DNA from: Roseibium marinum
GTDB taxonomy: Bacteria; Pseudomonadota; Alphaproteobacteria; Rhizobiales; Stappiaceae
Direction: 5' to 3'
DNA length: 64,000 bases
Assembly: GCF_002906165.1 (NCBI RefSeq)
Contig: NZ_PPCN01000001.1
Coordinates: forward strand, 620,001-684,000
The position numbers and the translations under genes are program-made. The notes under the pieces are model-generated. The model had not been told where the DNA came from. It saw only the letters and a program-made list of their open reading frames with translations, and did no database searches. Positions 34,832 to 43,457 of this stretch are shown piece by piece (the stretch's first letter is position 1; the number at the start of each line of letters is the position of its first letter).

Positions 34832-35857
34832 TTAATTGCCGAACAGCCCGATTTCCGTCATGTAGGCGATATGCGCGTCGAGCGCTTCCTTGGCCAGATC
34901 CGACTTCCGCGCGTAGTCTTCCCACTGCTGGCGGGCGACCTTGCGCAGCTTGTCCCGGTCCGCCTGGGCCCAGTCGATCACCTCGATCTTTTCCCCGGCG
35001 GTATCGCGCGCGGCAAGTTCGGTGTCCTTTTTGGTGACCTCGGCCGCCATGGCGAACATCGCCTCGTACCACCAGTCCCGCAGGGCCGTCTGGTCCGCTT
35101 CGGAAAGGGAGTCCCATTTTTCGGTGTTGAGGGTGAACTGCATCGACGGCATGGAGTGGATGCCCGGATAAAGCGGGTAGGGGGCAACGTCATGCAGGCC
35201 GGTCGCGTCATTGTTCACATAGGCCGAGGCATCGGCCGCGTCGACGATGCCTTTTTCAAGCGCGCCGTAGACTTCGGAGAACGGGATCGACAGCGGCGAG
35301 GCGCCGGCGGCCTTGAAAACGGCCGCGGCCAGGCCCTCCGGCGAACGGATTTTCTTGCCGGCGAGATCCTCGAAGGTCCGGATCGGCACGCGGGCGGGCA
35401 GCGCTTCGCGCGAATAGGGGCCGCAGGCGATCACATGCACTTCCCCGCCGGTGACCGCGTCGGCCGCTTTCTGCATCACGGCCTCGCCGCCGCCGTCCTT
35501 GCAAAAGGCGAGCATCTGCTCGGGCGTGTCGTAGCCGGAGATCAGATCGCCCATGATGGCGTAGGCGGGCTCCAGTCCGGCGAAATAGTTGACGGAGGTG
35601 AAGTCACCGTCCAGCACGCCCGCGGCGACCGCGTCCGGCGTTTCGCGCGCCGGCACGACGGAGCCGTTCGGCGTCAGCTGGATCTCGACCCGTCCTTCGG
35701 TCATTTCGGCGATTTTCGGCAACCAGGTTTCCGTCAGGTACTGGGTGGAAAAGTCACCCGCGTTGAACGAGGTCTGAATGGTGAATATTTCGGCGTGGGC
35801 GATGGTGGCCAGCGACGATACGGAAGCCGCAAGAATGGCGGCGCTGATGAGTTTCAT
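34832..35857 (-). CDS. dctP: TRAP transporter solute-binding protein (DctP)
   Basis: 341 aa with signal peptide MKLISAAILAASVSSLATIA (cleavage near HA-EI) and DctP features: GDLISGYDTPEQMLAF, RTFEDLAGKKIRSPEGLAA (the Arg that binds carboxylate ligands) and GALEKGIVDAAD. The ligand is probably the sugar acid handled by the dehydratase encoded downstream. TGGAGGACATC precedes the ATG. First gene of the six-gene operon. Confidence 0.93.
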   Translation of the reverse strand: MKLISAAILAASVSSLATIAHAEIFTIQTSFNAGDFSTQYLTETWLPKIAEMTEGRVEIQLTPNGSVVPARETPDAVAAGVLDGDFTSVNYFAGLEPAYAIMGDLISGYDTPEQMLAFCKDGGGEAVMQKAADAVTGGEVHVIACGPYSREALPARVPIRTFEDLAGKKIRSPEGLAAAVFKAAGASPLSIPFSEVYGALEKGIVDAADASAYVNNDATGLHDVAPYPLYPGIHSMPSMQFTLNTEKWDSLSEADQTALRDWWYEAMFAMAAEVTKKDTELAARDTAGEKIEVIDWAQADRDKLRKVARQQWEDYARKSDLAKEALDAHIAYMTEIGLFGN

Positions 35858-35911
35858 GATGTCCTCCAGGCAAAATCGCGGGAAGTTCCTCCCTCCCGAT
35901 AATTGATGTAT

Positions 35912-35921
35912 TAATATATTA
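35912..35921 (-). promoter_or_regulatory. AT palindrome in the dctP promoter
   Basis: TAATATATTA, a perfect 10-bp palindrome inside TGTATTAATATATTAGTG, about 55 bp upstream of the dctP ATG. The position suits an operator or the -10 region. A GntR-type repressor is a possibility, but no regulator gene lies in this operon. Confidence 0.35.
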
Positions 35922-36102
35922 GTGTGTTGATGGCAAGCCGCAGCTTGATGCCTCGCCCGGTTTTTGCCCGTTCCATCGAAGAGTTGCCGGAAACCGTGCG
36001 ATAGGGGGCTATCTGTCCGCCCAGACAGCAGGCAAAGCCAATTTCGCTATCAACTCTGTTGAGAGTAGTGCTGACTTGAGAATCGCAGACACTTCGAAAT
36101 CG

Positions 36103-36153
36103 CCCCGTCATCGCTGGGCTTGACCCTGCAATCCATGCCGTGACATTTGTCAG
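36103..36153. repeat. Dispersed CGTCATCGCTGGGC element
   Basis: CGTCATCGCTGGGCTTGACC followed by CTGCAATCCATGCCGTGAC resembles the widespread alphaproteobacterial palindrome that in this window also occurs as GTCATCCCCGG...GGGGATCC near 48.8 and 57.5-58.4 kb. It lies in the 465-bp gap 35858-36322, which otherwise holds only the dctP promoter. Confidence 0.5.
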
Positions 36154-36322
36154 GTCAGGCTGTCGTGCGTGGCAACCGGATCGGCTCATGCTATTTCATG
36201 CACATCAACGGCTCCTGGTCCCGGTAAGTTGCTTTGAACTTGCAACTTTGCAACATTTGGATGACATATCGGATAAATGGGTGAAGCCGTAAGGGCTCAT
36301 GGGGAAGAAAAAGGATTCGAAG

Positions 36323-37432
36323 ATGAACTTCGCGCGGTCCGTTTTACCGGAACTGACGCTTGCAATTCTTGCTGCCCTGTTGCTGCTGTCATCGCCGGCG
36401 GGAGCACAGGAGAACTTCTTCGAACGAGGTTGGACGCTTCAGCCCGAGGCGTCGTCGCTCCGGTTCCAGTCGGTCAAGAATCTCACCAAGGTCGAATCAA
36501 GCGGTTTTGCCGATTTCGCGGGAACGATCGATGAAAGCGGTGCCGCGAGCATCCGGATCTTTCTTGATTCGATCGATACCAAGATCGATCTCAGAAACGT
36601 CCGCATGCGGTTTCTGTTCTTCGAGACGTTCCAGTTTCCCGAAGTCGTCATCACCACCCGGATCGATCAATCGCTGCTGACCGATCTGCCCGCCCTCAAG
36701 CGCAAGATCATTCCGCTGACCTACACGCTGTCGCTTCACGGTCTTTCCAAGACGCTGGAAACCGAGGTCGCGGTAACGATCATGAGCGATGACCTTGTCG
36801 CGGTTTCGACGACGGCGCCTATCTCCGTGGCGGCTTCCGACTTCGGCCTCGACGGTGGAATCCAGAAACTGGAGGAAGCCGCGGACGTGGTGATCGTTCC
36901 TTCCGCGACGGTGTCCTTCGACTTCGTGTTTTCCCGCAATGGCGGAGAAGGGCCCGGTGCGCAGACGGCGGCTTCATCCACCCCGCAACCGGCCACGCAG
37001 CCAGCCACCCAGCCAGCCCCGCAGGCCGCCGCCGCCAAGGCGCTGGAACCGGAGGGCGATTTCGACATCGAAGCGTGCAAGGGCCGGTTCGAGATCCTGT
37101 CGCGAACGGGCAACATCTATTTCGGAAGCGGGAGCGCGCGCCTCGACGCACGCAGCGAACCGCTGCTGAACAGTCTCAGCGACATCATCTCGCGCTGTCC
37201 GGGGCTTGTCATCGAGATTGGCGGTCACACGGACAGCGACGGAAGCGCTGCTGCGAACATTCGTTTGTCCGAGCGCCGCGCGGCGGCGGTGAAACAATAC
37301 CTGACCCTGAAGAATATACCCGCGGACCGGATCGTGAGCGTCGGATATGGAGAAGCGCGCCCCGTGGCCCCGAACGGGACTGCTGACGGCAAACGCCGCA
37401 ACCGCCGTATCGAGTTTGTCGTTGTCGAATAA
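36323..37432 (+). CDS. Exported YceI-OmpA fusion protein
   Basis: 369 aa. A signal peptide (ends SSPAGA-QE) is followed by a YceI-like domain (about 30-210, WTLQPEASSLRFQSVKN; lipocalin-like fold that binds isoprenoids in the family), a Pro/Gln/Ala linker with PATQPATQPAPQ, and an OmpA C-terminal peptidoglycan-binding domain (about 255-369, GGHTDSDGSAAANIRLSERR). It probably sits in the periplasm anchored to peptidoglycan. AAAGGATTCGAAG precedes the ATG; an upstream ATG at 36299 with AAGGG is also possible. The next gene overlaps its 3' end. Confidence 0.88.
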   Translation: MNFARSVLPELTLAILAALLLLSSPAGAQENFFERGWTLQPEASSLRFQSVKNLTKVESSGFADFAGTIDESGAASIRIFLDSIDTKIDLRNVRMRFLFFETFQFPEVVITTRIDQSLLTDLPALKRKIIPLTYTLSLHGLSKTLETEVAVTIMSDDLVAVSTTAPISVAASDFGLDGGIQKLEEAADVVIVPSATVSFDFVFSRNGGEGPGAQTAASSTPQPATQPATQPAPQAAAAKALEPEGDFDIEACKGRFEILSRTGNIYFGSGSARLDARSEPLLNSLSDIISRCPGLVIEIGGHTDSDGSAAANIRLSERRAAAVKQYLTLKNIPADRIVSVGYGEARPVAPNGTADGKRRNRRIEFVVVE

Positions 37433-38936
37433 CCTCTGCATACGCCGGTCCCCCGTAGTCCTTGTCGCGGCTTTTTTGCTGCTGATGACGATGCTCGTTC
37501 CGCTTCGGGCGAATGCAGAGGCGCGTCTGGCGCTGGTCATCGGCAACGGGGCTTACAGCAATGTCACAGCCCTGGACAATCCCGTCAATGACGCGGCCCT
37601 GATGGCGCAATCCCTTCGCCAGGTGGGCTTTGACGTCACGCTGATCACCGAAGCCACGCAGGATCAACTGATCCGGGCGATTTCGGATTTCGGCCGCAAG
37701 CTCCGCGAAGCCGGGGACGATGCGACGGGGTTGTTCTATTACGCCGGGCACGGGGTGCAGTCCTTTGGCTCGAATTACCTTCTGCCTGTTGATATAGAGC
37801 TCCGGGATGCCGCCGATCTGAGCCTTGTCGGCGTTCCGGCGAACGCCGTGCTCCGGCAGATGTTCTCCGCCCGCAATCAGACGAACATCGTCATTCTCGA
37901 CGCCTGCCGGAACAATCCCTTCGCGACGATCCCCGACCTGAGCGACAACGGTCTTGCCGAGATGAAGGCGCCGACGGGGACTTTTCTTGCCTATTCGACC
38001 GCCCCGGGCGAGATCGCCGTCGACGGCGGCGGATCGAACAGCCCCTTCACCGAAGCGCTCGCGCGGCGGCTCTCCACACCCGGCGTGCCGATCGAGGTGC
38101 TGTTCAAGGATGTGCGCGTCGAGGTGCTTGAGGCGACAGACGGAAACCAGACGCCGTGGGACACGTCTTCCCTGACCGTCGACTTCCAGTTCGTGCCGGC
38201 CGTGGTGCTTTCCGCGGAAGAAATCCAGACGCGCCAGCTTTGGGACTCCGTGCGGCTCAGCCGCGATCCCGTTCAAGTGCTCCTTTTCCTGCGCGCAAGT
38301 CCCGCAAACCCCTACACACACGAAGCGCGCGCGCTTCTGCAGGAACTCATGTCGCAGGAACTGCAGGTGGAGGAGAGCGCCCCGCAGGCCGAAGCGCCGA
38401 AGGCGGAACCCGTCGATCCCGTCCAGTCCGAACGCGACCTGATCGAGCAGGCCCGTCAATCGGGAACGGCCGAGGCCTACCGGAAATATCTGGACGCCTT
38501 TCCCGAAGGAGCCTTCGCGGAACTCGCGCGTCTTGAACTTCAGACCATCGTGGAGAGCGGACCGGGCACCGACCCGGTTGCCGAAGCGCCCGTCGCCGCC
38601 GCACCCGAGCCGCAGGCGTCCGAGGAAGCCGGTTCCGGTCCACCGGAGACTGTGGCGTTCAACGCGCCACTCGGCGTAGGCGATCCGGAGATCGCGACCC
38701 GCAGCATTGCGGAACTCATCACCGGCTTTCCGCGGTTCCCGCCGATAGAGGGCCTCCCGGAGGCGGTCTGGAAGGACAAGACATGCGCGTCCTGCCATCA
38801 ATGGGAACAGTCGAACCTGTGCGAACAGGCGCAAAACTACGTGGCCGACAAAACGCGGACGGTGCCCCAACAGCATCCCCTCGGCGGCCTCTTCAAGGAG
38901 GCGCTGGGCATCTGGGCGCGCGACGGCTGTAATTAG
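37347..38936 (+). CDS. Exported caspase-like (peptidase C14) protein with C-terminal CxxCH motif
   Basis: 529 aa from the only upstream ATG; a TTG at 37422 (504 aa) would fit the signal peptide better and shorten the overlap with the YceI-OmpA gene. The caspase/metacaspase domain (about 59-290) has catalytic H135 (YYAGHGVQ) and C187 (ILDACRNNP). A linker rich in Pro/Glu follows, then a C-terminal segment with C480-A-S-C483-H484, a c-type heme attachment pattern, plus C492 and C528. The N-terminal hydrophobic stretch ending RANA-EA predicts export, where heme attachment would be possible. No distal heme Met is obvious, so the heme is not certain. Confidence 0.88.
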   Translation: MEKRAPWPRTGLLTANAATAVSSLSLSNNLCIRRSPVVLVAAFLLLMTMLVPLRANAEARLALVIGNGAYSNVTALDNPVNDAALMAQSLRQVGFDVTLITEATQDQLIRAISDFGRKLREAGDDATGLFYYAGHGVQSFGSNYLLPVDIELRDAADLSLVGVPANAVLRQMFSARNQTNIVILDACRNNPFATIPDLSDNGLAEMKAPTGTFLAYSTAPGEIAVDGGGSNSPFTEALARRLSTPGVPIEVLFKDVRVEVLEATDGNQTPWDTSSLTVDFQFVPAVVLSAEEIQTRQLWDSVRLSRDPVQVLLFLRASPANPYTHEARALLQELMSQELQVEESAPQAEAPKAEPVDPVQSERDLIEQARQSGTAEAYRKYLDAFPEGAFAELARLELQTIVESGPGTDPVAEAPVAAAPEPQASEEAGSGPPETVAFNAPLGVGDPEIATRSIAELITGFPRFPPIEGLPEAVWKDKTCASCHQWEQSNLCEQAQNYVADKTRTVPQQHPLGGLFKEALGIWARDGCN

Positions 38937-38969
38937 AATCTACGCCCTGGACTATCAGCCCCTGCCGCG

Positions 38970-39326
38970 TCAGGCGCCAGACGTTTCCGCAAGTCCGTCG
39001 AAGGCGGCCAGCGCTTCGGCGCCATAGATCATCGACGGCCCGCCGCCCATATAGACCGCGACACCGATGACCTCGAGGATCTCCTCGCGACGGGCGCCGT
39101 GCCGCGGGGCTGCGCGGGCATGATAGGCCAGGCATCCGTCGCAGCGCGCGGTGATGCCGATGGCGAGCGCGATCAACTCCTTGGTCTTCGCGTCGAGCGC
39201 CCCCGGTTTGGTCGCCGCCGCCGCCAGCGCACCGAAGCCCTTGGCGACGTCCGGCATACTCTTGCGGACCTCTGCCATGCGCGCGTCGGTCTGGTCTACG
39301 AATGCGGTCCAGTCTGATATGGCCAT
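38970..39326 (-). CDS. Carboxymuconolactone decarboxylase family protein (AhpD-like)
   Basis: 118 aa, all-helical CMD domain with the redox motif CDGCLAYHARAA: CxxC followed by His, as in AhpD-type alkylhydroperoxidases. It probably reduces peroxides or maintains a thiol partner. KTKELIALAIGI is the typical helix before the motif. Monocistronic, converging with the caspase-like gene. Confidence 0.92.
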   Translation of the reverse strand: MAISDWTAFVDQTDARMAEVRKSMPDVAKGFGALAAAATKPGALDAKTKELIALAIGITARCDGCLAYHARAAPRHGARREEILEVIGVAVYMGGGPSMIYGAEALAAFDGLAETSGA

Positions 39327-39452
39327 GTGCGAAACTCCCTGCGTTTTGGAAAAATTCGTAAGGAAGCGTAGTTGGCGGAGCGCGCGCGGGCGTTGATGTG
39401 GCTCAAGGGGAGCCGGGACCGGTGCGCCATCGGCGCACCGGATGGTTTTTGA

Positions 39453-40103
39453 TCAATGGGCCGTCATCTCGTGGATGATCTGCTGGCCGCTAAGCGAGGC
39501 GGGATAATAGGTTGGCCAGTTTGTCAGTTCTTCCAGAAGGGCCGCACGGTCGTCTCCCCAGTAAAGATGATAGTGGTCGGCTCTCGCCGGTGCGATACGG
39601 TGATCGCTGAACTGGATAACCTGCGGCGCCCCGGCGTCGCCGCCGGTCTTTGAGAAGATGAAGCGTACACCGCGGTTGCCCTTCTTGTAGGTCAGGATCT
39701 CGTAGCCGTCGGCGGCATATTGCCCCGTAACGCTTTCCCCGTCCTTTTGGTAGGTGACTTCATCGCCGCCGATGACAATGCGGTTGACGTCGGTCCGGTA
39801 GCCGATCTCGTAATAGGCGCGGTACTCCTCCACGGTCTTGTCGCCATGCTCCGCCTTATGTTGCAGGACCGTATCTAGCGTGCCGTCCTGCAGGTGGGGG
39901 TAGACGGATTGCCAGTCCCCTTCCCAGTCGGACAGCTCGCGGGCCCGGATCTGCTCATCCTTGAAATAGCCCTTGTAGATCTCCTTGTCGTGGCTGTGGG
40001 CCGCGGTTTCGCCGGCCTTAGGGCTTTTTTGGGTCTGTGCGGTGGCGGGCAGTATTGTCACGATCGCCAGCGTGAGAGCCAGCGTGCCGATCAGCATTCG
40101 CAT
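39453..40103 (-). CDS. zinT: Periplasmic zinc-binding protein ZinT
   Basis: 216 aa. Signal peptide MRMLIGTLALTLAIVTILPA, then a His-rich HSHDKEIYKG and the ZinT block LSDWEGDWQSVYPHLQDG. ZinT binds zinc and helps hand it to ZnuABC under zinc starvation. Further metal ligands appear in HYHLYWG. AAAGG lies upstream of the ATG at 40103; the frame extends 15 codons further without reason. A Zur-type box is 56 bp upstream. Confidence 0.93.
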   Translation of the reverse strand: MRMLIGTLALTLAIVTILPATAQTQKSPKAGETAAHSHDKEIYKGYFKDEQIRARELSDWEGDWQSVYPHLQDGTLDTVLQHKAEHGDKTVEEYRAYYEIGYRTDVNRIVIGGDEVTYQKDGESVTGQYAADGYEILTYKKGNRGVRFIFSKTGGDAGAPQVIQFSDHRIAPARADHYHLYWGDDRAALLEELTNWPTYYPASLSGQQIIHEMTAH

Positions 40104-40158
40104 GGTTGTGAACCTTTCCAGGATGTTGAAGAGGACGCTTCGCGTCAAAGAATCTAAA

Positions 40159-40173
40159 TGTTATAACATAACA
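40159..40173 (-). promoter_or_regulatory. Zur box upstream of zinT
   Basis: TGTTATAACATAACA, a dyad differing at one base from the TGTTATAnTATAACA Zur consensus, within AAATGTTATAACATAACAAA. Its position upstream of zinT predicts repression by Zur when zinc is sufficient. Confidence 0.85.
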
Positions 40174-40273
40174 AAAAAGATGTAGCTTAATTGACGCGTT
40201 GTGGCAATGGGGATTGTTCGGCCGGGGGAATGTTCTGGCGAGGTGGCGGAATAGCGCGATGCCGAACCTCACT

Positions 40274-40311
40274 CTCCGCGCTGCCCGGCTCAAAGCCGGC
40301 GTGGCGCGGAG
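40274..40311 (-). terminator. Hairpin downstream of L,D-transpeptidase gene
   Basis: CTCCGCGC (40274-40281) pairs with GCGCGGAG (40304-40311), with an inner GCCcGGCT/AGCCgGC stem. It lies just after the stop of the L,D-transpeptidase gene on the minus strand and before the zinT promoter. There is no U-run, so termination efficiency is uncertain. Confidence 0.55.
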
Positions 40312-40323
40312 ACGGAAAAACCT

Positions 40324-40983
40324 CTACCCGAGCACGATCACCGTGGCGCCGACGTCGACGCGGTCATAGAGGTCGATGATGTCCTGGTGCCACATGCGGA
40401 TGCAGCCGCTGGAGGCATTGGTGCCGATGCTGGAGGGCTGGTTGGTGCTGTGGATGCGATAGAGCGTGTCCTGATTGCCCTGCCACAGGTACAGCCCCCG
40501 GGCGCCGATCGGATTGCGCGGTCCGCCTTCCTGGCCGTCGTCATATTTGGCAAGGCTCGGGTCGCGTTCGATCATCTCGTCGGGCGGGAACCACTTCGGC
40601 CATTCCCGCTTGAAGCGGATTTCCGCCTCGCCGTTCCAGGAAAACCCTGCCCGTCCGACGCCGATTCCGTAGCGGATCGCCCGGCCGCCTGGCTGGATCA
40701 GGTAGAGGTATTTCTGCTGCGGGTCGACGACGATGGTCCCGGCCGGATGGCGCGAGGGATAGACCACCACCTGGCGCAGAAATTTAGGATCGAAATTCTG
40801 ATACTGGATGCCCGGCAGCGAGAAGCCGCCGTCGGTGACGGGCGCATAGGCCGTGGCGTAATCCGGCGTTCCGTCCGCCAGTGTTGCCAGCCCGGCCGAG
40901 ATCGGCGCGCTCTTGCGGCCTTGGCACGCGGCCAGCAGCAGCGGAATGCCGGCAATCAAACTGCGGCGGCTCAGATGTGACAC
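40324..40983 (-). CDS. L,D-transpeptidase (YkuD) lipoprotein
   Basis: About 219 aa with a lipoprotein signal (IAGIPLLLAAC, lipobox LLAAC). The YkuD domain (about 65-219) has the catalytic motif HSTNQPSSIG followed by ASSGCIRM, the SxGCxR signature with the nucleophile Cys. Such enzymes make 3-3 peptidoglycan cross-links or attach proteins to peptidoglycan. The start is GTG at 40983 or TTG at 40986, both after AAAGGA. Confidence 0.9.
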   Translation of the reverse strand: MSHLSRRSLIAGIPLLLAACQGRKSAPISAGLATLADGTPDYATAYAPVTDGGFSLPGIQYQNFDPKFLRQVVVYPSRHPAGTIVVDPQQKYLYLIQPGGRAIRYGIGVGRAGFSWNGEAEIRFKREWPKWFPPDEMIERDPSLAKYDDGQEGGPRNPIGARGLYLWQGNQDTLYRIHSTNQPSSIGTNASSGCIRMWHQDIIDLYDRVDVGATVIVLG

Positions 40984-41266
40984 CAATTGAACGTCCTTTC
41001 CTCAGCGCCTCGCAACTCCGGTTTCAAGAGCGGTGTTTGACGCAAGAAGGGGGCCATAAGGGACCGGATAAGGGATAAATCGAATACGCGACCTGAATTT
41101 GAAAAAACATCATTATGGTAAACGGGGTCTTAACGCCAGAGAGATCCCGCGCCCGCTCATAGAAAAACAGGCCGAACGCACGCCCGAGCATGGAGAGGCC
41201 AAAAGCCCATGCAGTCGTGTGGAAGACGCGCGGGCGGGCGCAACCGCCCGCGGCGTTTCCGGTCGT

Positions 41267-41449
41267 TCAGCTGTCGTTGTCGGCACTCTTTTTCGCCGGC
41301 GCCATGCCCTCATCCGGTTCCTGGCCGAAGTATGTGCCTCCGAGCTGTCCGCCCGTGGTGGTCTTTTCCGCGACGCGCTTGATCCGGGCCGCTTCGGCCT
41401 CGGCTTGCTTGCGCTGTTGCGGGCTCATGGTGGTCTTGTCGTCGCTCAT
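41267..41449 (-). CDS. Small hydrophilic protein of unknown function (60 aa)
   Basis: Reads MSDDKTTMSPQQRKQAEAEA and continues Lys/Glu/Gln-rich, with no Cys or hydrophobic helix. A near-perfect SD (AAAGGAGGATCAG) precedes its ATG, which supports translation. The long frame continuing upstream to 42259 is antisense to the GNAT gene and not real. The family was not recognised. Confidence 0.7.
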   Translation of the reverse strand: MSDDKTTMSPQQRKQAEAEAARIKRVAEKTTTGGQLGGTYFGQEPDEGMAPAKKSADNDS

Positions 41450-41740
41450 CTGATCCTCCTTTTCGCTTCTGGATCTGAGGGAATAACGGCGCGCGCGCCG
41501 GTTCGTTCCCATCCGGTATCCGCAAACAGCGAGGCGGGATCGGCGATCCGCCCCAATGCCCGCCTCCGCGAACCCGGCGAACAGACTTTGCGCCCACGTG
41601 CCGGCCGGATGAGAGATGCCGGGAGGGGCAGATGTCCGCGCCGCCGCGCACACGCAGTCTTGATCGCCCGGAGTCTCTTCCCTCTTGATCGGGCGGGCCG
41701 TTTTCATGTGCAAATGGCGCCGGGAAATTCCAGGAGACGC

Positions 41741-42256
41741 ATGTCCATGTCCGCCCGTTCGCAACGGCACATCACCTTCGCCCGCCTGCCGGAGATCCCG
41801 GCGGACGAGCTGATGACCCATATGTCCGACCCGCGCGTCGCCGAGCATATGCCGCTGTTGAATTTTACATGGGACCGGGACGCCATCAAAAAATTCGTCG
41901 CCTCCAAGGAAGCCTGCTGGCATCGCGACGGGCTTGGGCACTGGGCGTTTCTGTCCGCCGGCCGCTATGTCGGCTGGGGCGGCTTCCAGAAAGAGGGCGA
42001 GGAATGGGAATTCGGGCTGGTTCTGAGGCCGGATGCCTTCGGTCTCGGTACATGGATCACCCGAAAGGCACTCGCGTTCGCCGCCGCCGACGCGCGCATT
42101 CCCTTCGTGACCTTCCTGCTGCCACCCTCGCGCAGGAACCTCGGCGCGCTCAAGAGACTGGGCGCGCGGTTCATTGGCAAGACCGATCATGAGGGCGCAG
42201 GTTTCCTGAAATACCGGCTGGACACGCCGGCACCGCCCGCGTTTCACCCCTTGTGA
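41741..42256 (+). CDS. GNAT family N-acetyltransferase (RimJ/RimL-like)
   Basis: 171 aa. The fold elements of a GNAT are visible: a substrate block (HITFARLPEIPADELMTHMS), WAFLSAGRYVGWGGF, the acetyl-CoA region RPDAFGLGTWITRKALAFA (a degenerate R/Q-x-x-G-x-G/A loop) and NLGALKRLGARFIGKTDHEG. Probably acylates a protein N-terminus or small amine. CAGGAG lies before the ATG at 41741; an upstream extension to 41099 lacks homology. In the preceding 290-bp gap a 14-bp palindrome CGGCGCGCGCGCCG is at 41486-41499. Confidence 0.82.
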   Translation: MSMSARSQRHITFARLPEIPADELMTHMSDPRVAEHMPLLNFTWDRDAIKKFVASKEACWHRDGLGHWAFLSAGRYVGWGGFQKEGEEWEFGLVLRPDAFGLGTWITRKALAFAAADARIPFVTFLLPPSRRNLGALKRLGARFIGKTDHEGAGFLKYRLDTPAPPAFHPL

Positions 42257-42328
42257 CAACCCTCTGACGCCTCGCTATGATCCTTGGCAACGATGCGGGT
42301 GTGCCCGCAACTCGCAAGGGAGACGGAA

Positions 42329-43231
42329 GTGGATGTGCTTGTCCTCGGTGCCGGCGCGGGCGTAAAATCTTGGGATGGCGCGCCGGCCAGCCGCCCGCTG
42401 CGCACCAAAGGCAAGCGCCAGGCGCAGAAGATCGGCGCTTTTCTGGGGCGGGAAGACCTGCGCCCGGACCGTGTCCTGACCGATGGCAGCCAACGCGCCC
42501 GCGTCACCGCGGAAAAGGCGCTGAAGGCTGCCGGCTGGACCGCCCGCGATATCGAGACCTCCGCCGCCCTCGCCAGCGGAGCCCTGCCCGATCTGTCCGC
42601 CAGCCAGTGCCCGCTTCTTGTCGCGCTTCCCGGCACGCTGCGCACCCTGATCGAAGGACTGCCCTTCGGTCCGCAATCCGACCTCCGTCCAGATCGCCAT
42701 TGCGGGCTTGCCCCCGGCGTCCTCCTCCGGCTGTCGCACACACCGGGCCACACCCGTCTCCTTGCACGCACCGACCCGCAAACACTGCCCGATCTCTTCC
42801 CCTATCCCGCCCCGGACGGTGCGGGCCGCCGAGAGCGCCCGGCCTATTACTACCGCCAGTCCGCCGTCATCCCGTTCCGCCGCACGCCGGATGGCAGGCA
42901 GATCCTCATCGTCGGCTCCTCCAGCGGCCGCCACTGGACCGTCCCCAAGGGCATCGTCGACCCCGGCCTCACCCCCGCCGCCTCGGCCGGGGTCGAGGCA
43001 CGCGAAGAGGCGGGCATCGAAGGCGAGATCGAGGAGATCCCGCTCGGCCATTTCACCTACGAAAAATGGGGTGCGCCCTGCAAGGTCACGGTCTTTGCGA
43101 TGGAGGTGACCAAGGTGCTGGAGGGCGAGGCCTGGGAGGAAAGCCACCGGCGGCGAAAGTGGGTATCGCGGCAGGAGGCCGCGGAACTGCTGTGGCTGGA
43201 GGCGTTTCGGGAGATGGTGGCGGGGATGTGA
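42329..43231 (+). CDS. NUDIX hydrolase with N-terminal degenerate histidine-phosphatase domain
   Basis: About 300 aa from GTG at 42329, chosen because AAGGGAG lies 6 nt before it. Residues 1-150 resemble SixA-type histidine phosphatases (RPLRTKGKRQAQKIGAFL, then DRVLTDGSQRARVTAEKAL), but the catalytic RHG at the N-terminus is LGAGAGVKSW, so the phosphatase is probably dead. Residues about 170-300 form a NUDIX domain with KGIVDPGLTPAASAG then VEAREEAG, close to the diphosphoinositol/diadenosine polyphosphate type. The Glu-rich core (E-A-R-E-E) is kept. It likely hydrolyses a nucleoside diphosphate derivative. Confidence 0.83.
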   Translation: MDVLVLGAGAGVKSWDGAPASRPLRTKGKRQAQKIGAFLGREDLRPDRVLTDGSQRARVTAEKALKAAGWTARDIETSAALASGALPDLSASQCPLLVALPGTLRTLIEGLPFGPQSDLRPDRHCGLAPGVLLRLSHTPGHTRLLARTDPQTLPDLFPYPAPDGAGRRERPAYYYRQSAVIPFRRTPDGRQILIVGSSSGRHWTVPKGIVDPGLTPAASAGVEAREEAGIEGEIEEIPLGHFTYEKWGAPCKVTVFAMEVTKVLEGEAWEESHRRRKWVSRQEAAELLWLEAFREMVAGM

Positions 43232-43457
43232 GGCAGAGAGACCGGGAAGAGGTGACGGCCGCGCGGATGTCCGCGCTTGCACCGGTCCCGCGGCTCCGCG
43301 ATCCCGCGCACGGCGGGAATAACAGCATTCTGTGATCTGCAAAACAGACAGGCTCCCCATGCGCATCGCATTTTGGGTCGCCGGTTGCTGACTGTCAGAC
43401 GCCGGGCACCCTGCCATCCGACAGGTCCTTTGAGGGCCCGATTGAAGGAGAATGAAT

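Noticed and set aside
41590..41710. Riboswitch or small RNA before the GNAT gene
   Set aside because: Some pairing (GATCGCCCG / CGGGCG) and a short T-run exist, but no known riboswitch core could be matched.
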